NCBI GenBank assembly: GCA_001464385.1
Contig: LNFB01000142.1
Location: 1 to 53,607, forward strand
Origin: Deltaproteobacteria bacterium Ga0077550
Lineage (GTDB): Bacteria; Myxococcota_A; Polyangia; Nannocystales; Nannocystaceae
Direction: 5' to 3'
DNA length: 53,607 bases
In this document: positions 51,756 through 53,607 of the stretch, one piece after another
Layout: every line of letters begins with the position of its first letter
Numbering within the stretch: the first letter of the stretch is position 1
Program-made: the position numbers and the translations under genes
Notes under the pieces: generated by a model
The model's input: the letters and a program-made list of their open reading frames with translations, nothing else
Database searches by the model: none
What the model was told of the DNA's origin: nothing

Positions 51756-52543
51756 GCGACGACGAGCTGCAGCGAGCGCACGCACGATGGGCCGCCGAAG
51801 GCGTCGTGCTCGCGGCCGGCGTGTTCGAGGCCTACGTCGGCGAACGACGGGCGCGCGTGGGCGCAAGAGCGCTGCGCATCGACGATCTCTATCTCGCGTG
51901 CGCGTGTGCCCGCGGCGATCGAGCGGCGCTGCGTGCGTTCGACCAAAGCTACACGGCGTCGGTGCGCCGCACCCTTCGCCGGGCAGGTGTGCCAGAGACC
52001 ATCGTCGACGATGTCCTCGGCGATCTGCCGATGCGCCTGTTCACCGCGGCTGACGGCGGCGTGCCGCAGATCCACGGCTACACCGGACGCGGCGATCTCG
52101 GCGCGTGGGCGCGCTCGGTGGCGCTCCACGGCGCACTCAAGCTGCTCCGACGCGCGCGCAAGCAGGTCCCGTTCGACGACGGCGTCGAGGACGTCCCGCT
52201 GGTCGACCCCGAGCTCGTGCACCTGCGCGAGCTCTACGCCTCGTCCTTGGGCGAGCTGCTGCGCGTCGCGTTCGCGGCGTTGGAACCGGCCGAGCGCGCG
52301 ATCCTCCGCCAGTACTACCGCCACGGACTCACCATCGACGATCTCGGACGCATGCACGGCGTGCATCGCGTCACGGCCGCGCGACGGGTCAAGCACGCCC
52401 GTGAGTCGCTGGTGGGAGCCGTCCGCGCCCGCGCGCGCGAGCAGCTCGAGATCGACACCGAGAGTGTCGACAGCGTCCTGCGTCTGTGCGGATCCCGGCT
52501 TGCCGTCGAACGCCTGCTGCGGACCACCGAAGTGCTCGGTTGA
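51752..52543 (+). CDS. RNA polymerase sigma factor, TIGR03001 (Sig-70_gmx1) type
   Basis: A 263-residue sigma factor with the myxobacterial gmx1 layout. The N-terminal 50 residues (ARWAAEGVVLAAGVFEAYVG, RIDDLYLACACARGDRAALR) are a family-specific extension, region 2 is at about 60-135 (FDQSYTASVRRTLRRAG, GRGDLGAWARSVALHGALKL) and region 4 at about 165-225 (FAALEPAERAILRQYY, GLTIDDLGRMHGVHRVTAAR). Its ATG overlaps the stop of the kinase-TPR frame (ATGA), so it is coupled to it. The kinase with its zinc motif may control this sigma factor. Target promoters are unknown. Confidence 0.88.
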   Translation: MSDDELQRAHARWAAEGVVLAAGVFEAYVGERRARVGARALRIDDLYLACACARGDRAALRAFDQSYTASVRRTLRRAGVPETIVDDVLGDLPMRLFTAADGGVPQIHGYTGRGDLGAWARSVALHGALKLLRRARKQVPFDDGVEDVPLVDPELVHLRELYASSLGELLRVAFAALEPAERAILRQYYRHGLTIDDLGRMHGVHRVTAARRVKHARESLVGAVRARAREQLEIDTESVDSVLRLCGSRLAVERLLRTTEVLG

Positions 52544-52648
52544 GGGTGCGCGTCGAGCACCGCGGCCGCGCGACGCGAACGACGAAAAAATCGCCTTCGC
52601 CCGCGCAACAATTCGGACGCCGCGGCCCTGTAGGCCGGAGGTAGTGAG

Positions 52649-52927
52649 ATGAAGAAGACGAGCTTGTTCGCGGCCGCGTTGTTGTGGTTCGGTCTGTCGG
52701 CGTGCGCTGCAGAGGTGCCGGCGGCGCCGGCGCCTTCGGTGGCGATGGCATCGGTCCCCACCAGCCCGGCGCCGGTCGAAGCACCGACCGTGGTGAAGCC
52801 GGAGCTCGACGCGTCGTTCGCCGCGGCGGCGGAGACCTGTCCCGCCTACGCACAGAAGTGCTGCGGCTTCCTGCGCAACGGCAAGTGCGTGGGCAACTGC
52901 GTCGCGACCAACGCACAGTGCCCGTAG
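52649..52927 (+). CDS. Small Cys-rich lipoprotein
   Basis: A 92-residue lipoprotein with signal peptide MKKTSLFAAALLWFGLSAC (lipobox LSAC, Cys19), a Pro/Ala/Val linker and a C-terminal Cys-rich knot (CPAYAQKCCGFLRNGKCVGN, then CVATNAQC) with six Cys. A strong ribosome site (ggaggtagtgag) precedes the ATG. The knot may be a disulfide-stabilised surface peptide; no family is recognised. It lies 105 bp after the sigma factor. Confidence 0.8.
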   Translation: MKKTSLFAAALLWFGLSACAAEVPAAPAPSVAMASVPTSPAPVEAPTVVKPELDASFAAAAETCPAYAQKCCGFLRNGKCVGNCVATNAQCP

Positions 52928-53251
52928 TGCACTCGGGGTGGTCACCACGGCGGGTGCAGACCACCCGCGTCGTGGTGGCCACGCGGTGCGCACGACGGCG
53001 GCGCCACACGGGGCCGCCGTCGTGCGTACGGGCATCAGGCCCGACGGAGTGTGTCCACCTCGTCCGCCGCCGGCCCCTCGGTTACGGACACCTGCTTCAA
53101 CCCCTCAGCGCTGCAGGGCCGGTGTTGCTGGGCATTGGCCCGTGCCGCTCGGCGCGCGCCTCGTCTCGTTTCAGAGCCGGCCCGCGAGCGCCGGCAAGGA
53201 GGGTGCGTCGAGGAGAGTGCGCAGCGGCGGCGCGCCCACGCGTCACTCGTC
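52928..53251. other. Intergenic region before the transposase remnant
   Basis: No gene is supported. It contains the strong hairpin at 52989-53026 and smaller dyads (CGGGTG-cagac-CACCCG and GTGGT-c-ACCAC near 52940-52965). The frame of the transposase remnant is open through most of it, but the translated sequence shows none of the N-terminal zinc-finger motifs expected of an IS91-type transposase. Confidence 0.45.
52989..53026 (+). terminator. 14-bp perfect hairpin after the Cys-rich lipoprotein
   Basis: CGCACGACGGCGGC and GCCGCCGTCGTGCG are perfect complements around a 10-base loop, 61 bp after the lipoprotein stop. The stem is the strongest in this part of the window. It lacks a U-tract, so it may be a high-GC terminator or a repeat left by the adjacent element. 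Confidence 0.5.
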
Positions 53252-53607
53252 GATGAGCAGCGGCATGTCCCGCCCGCAGCCCGAGAGCATCTGATCGCGT
53301 TGGTTCCGCGACCACGATCGAACTTGGTACGCTATCACGGATGCCTGGCCACCCACGCGAGCCTGCGCGCCCACGTGGTGAAGGACGGACGCGGTCCGCC
53401 GCCGAGCAAGGCGGAGGTCACTTCGATGGCGGCGGCGAGAGCGTTGCGGGTGGGGTCATCCGCGGCGAACAGCTGTACGCCGCCACGCGAGCGCGGACTT
53501 CGATGGGCCGAGGTGATGCAGCGAGTCTTCGCGATCGATGTCTTGCTTTGCCCGAGCTGCGGTGGTCGGATGAAAGCGATCGCGGAGATCACGGATCGGC
53601 GCGTGGC
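53252..53607 (+). mobile_element. IS91-type transposase, C-terminal fragment (runs off the window)
   Basis: In one frame the plus strand reads VPPAAREHLIALVPRPRSNL, VRYHGCLATHASLRAHVV, a short variable linker, then RGLRWAEVMQRVFAIDVLLC and PSCGGRMKAIAEITDRRV at the window edge. This matches the C-terminal part of IS91-family (Y2-type) transposases: the PPPR...YHGV motif and the VFxxDVLxCPxCGGR zinc motif. The N-terminal zinc finger and the catalytic part are absent upstream, and no start codon fits, so the copy is truncated at its 5' end and presumably inactive unless it is spliced differently in a related strain. Confidence 0.75.

Overview
The window is about 70% GC and has the marks of a myxobacterium of the Nannocystis/Plesiocystis/Enhygromyxa type (suborder Nannocystineae). 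It carries many lipoproteins whose signal peptide is followed by a Ser/Thr/Gly/Asp linker, three proteins with a C-terminal MYXO-CTERM-like tail (Gly/Cys patch, hydrophobic segment, Arg cluster), a sigma factor of the Myxococcus-specific TIGR03001 type, a Pkn-type Ser/Thr kinase and two TIGR02265/DUF2378-like proteins. This placement is an inference from protein style. I see no rRNA, tRNA, CRISPR array or phage block. Most long reading frames antisense to real genes are high-GC shadows and were left out.

Layout. 1-4.6 kb: end of a GapN-type aldehyde dehydrogenase, a vWA lipoprotein, then an ECF sigma factor with a translationally coupled membrane TPR partner and a 23-codon minigene that resembles the tail of the vWA protein. 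4.5-11.8 kb: PspC-domain protein, a HELRH protein, an amidohydrolase broken by an internal deletion, a secreted alpha-amylase with starch-binding and EGF-like modules, a persulfide-dioxygenase-type hydrolase, a DUF1328 peptide and an outer-membrane protein. 11.9-21.4 kb: a very large patatin/membrane/GNAT protein, a DsbA-fold isomerase, a DUF2330 MYXO-CTERM protein, a DUF2378-like protein, a LamG lipoprotein, and a CBS protein coupled to a site-2 protease. 21.5-28.9 kb: an alpha-2-macroglobulin lipoprotein of about 1950 residues, a second vWA lipoprotein and a Ser/Asp-repeat acidic lipoprotein. 29-38.4 kb: a membrane protein with a pseudopilin-like end, an MscS channel, a trypsin-like protease running without a stop into a lipoprotein-like sequence, and several small or orphan genes. 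38.4-43.9 kb: an NAD(P)H oxidoreductase and its divergent LysR regulator, then the candidate novel locus. 44-53.6 kb: unknown and surface proteins (beta-helix, VWD), a kinase-TPR protein coupled to a sigma factor, a Cys-rich lipoprotein and the truncated end of an IS91-type transposase.

The best candidate for an undescribed system is at 40.0-42.8 kb. A 79-residue peptide has a leader ending in a double-glycine motif and a 38-residue core of Gly, Trp and Tyr. It is followed by an unrecognised 233-aa protein and a translationally coupled GNAT acetyltransferase, and it is divergent from a sulfotransferase-like gene across a region with a 12-bp palindrome and 21-bp-spaced direct repeats. This looks like a RiPP-type cluster with possible acyl and sulfuryl tailoring, but no exporter or peptidase is visible in the window.

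Second-rank items are the zinc-finger/kinase/TPR protein coupled to a sigma factor and interrupted by a CG-dinucleotide frameshift, the patatin-GNAT fusion, the protease-lipoprotein read-through, and several gene remnants (amidohydrolase, vWA tail, IS91) that indicate local rearrangement.
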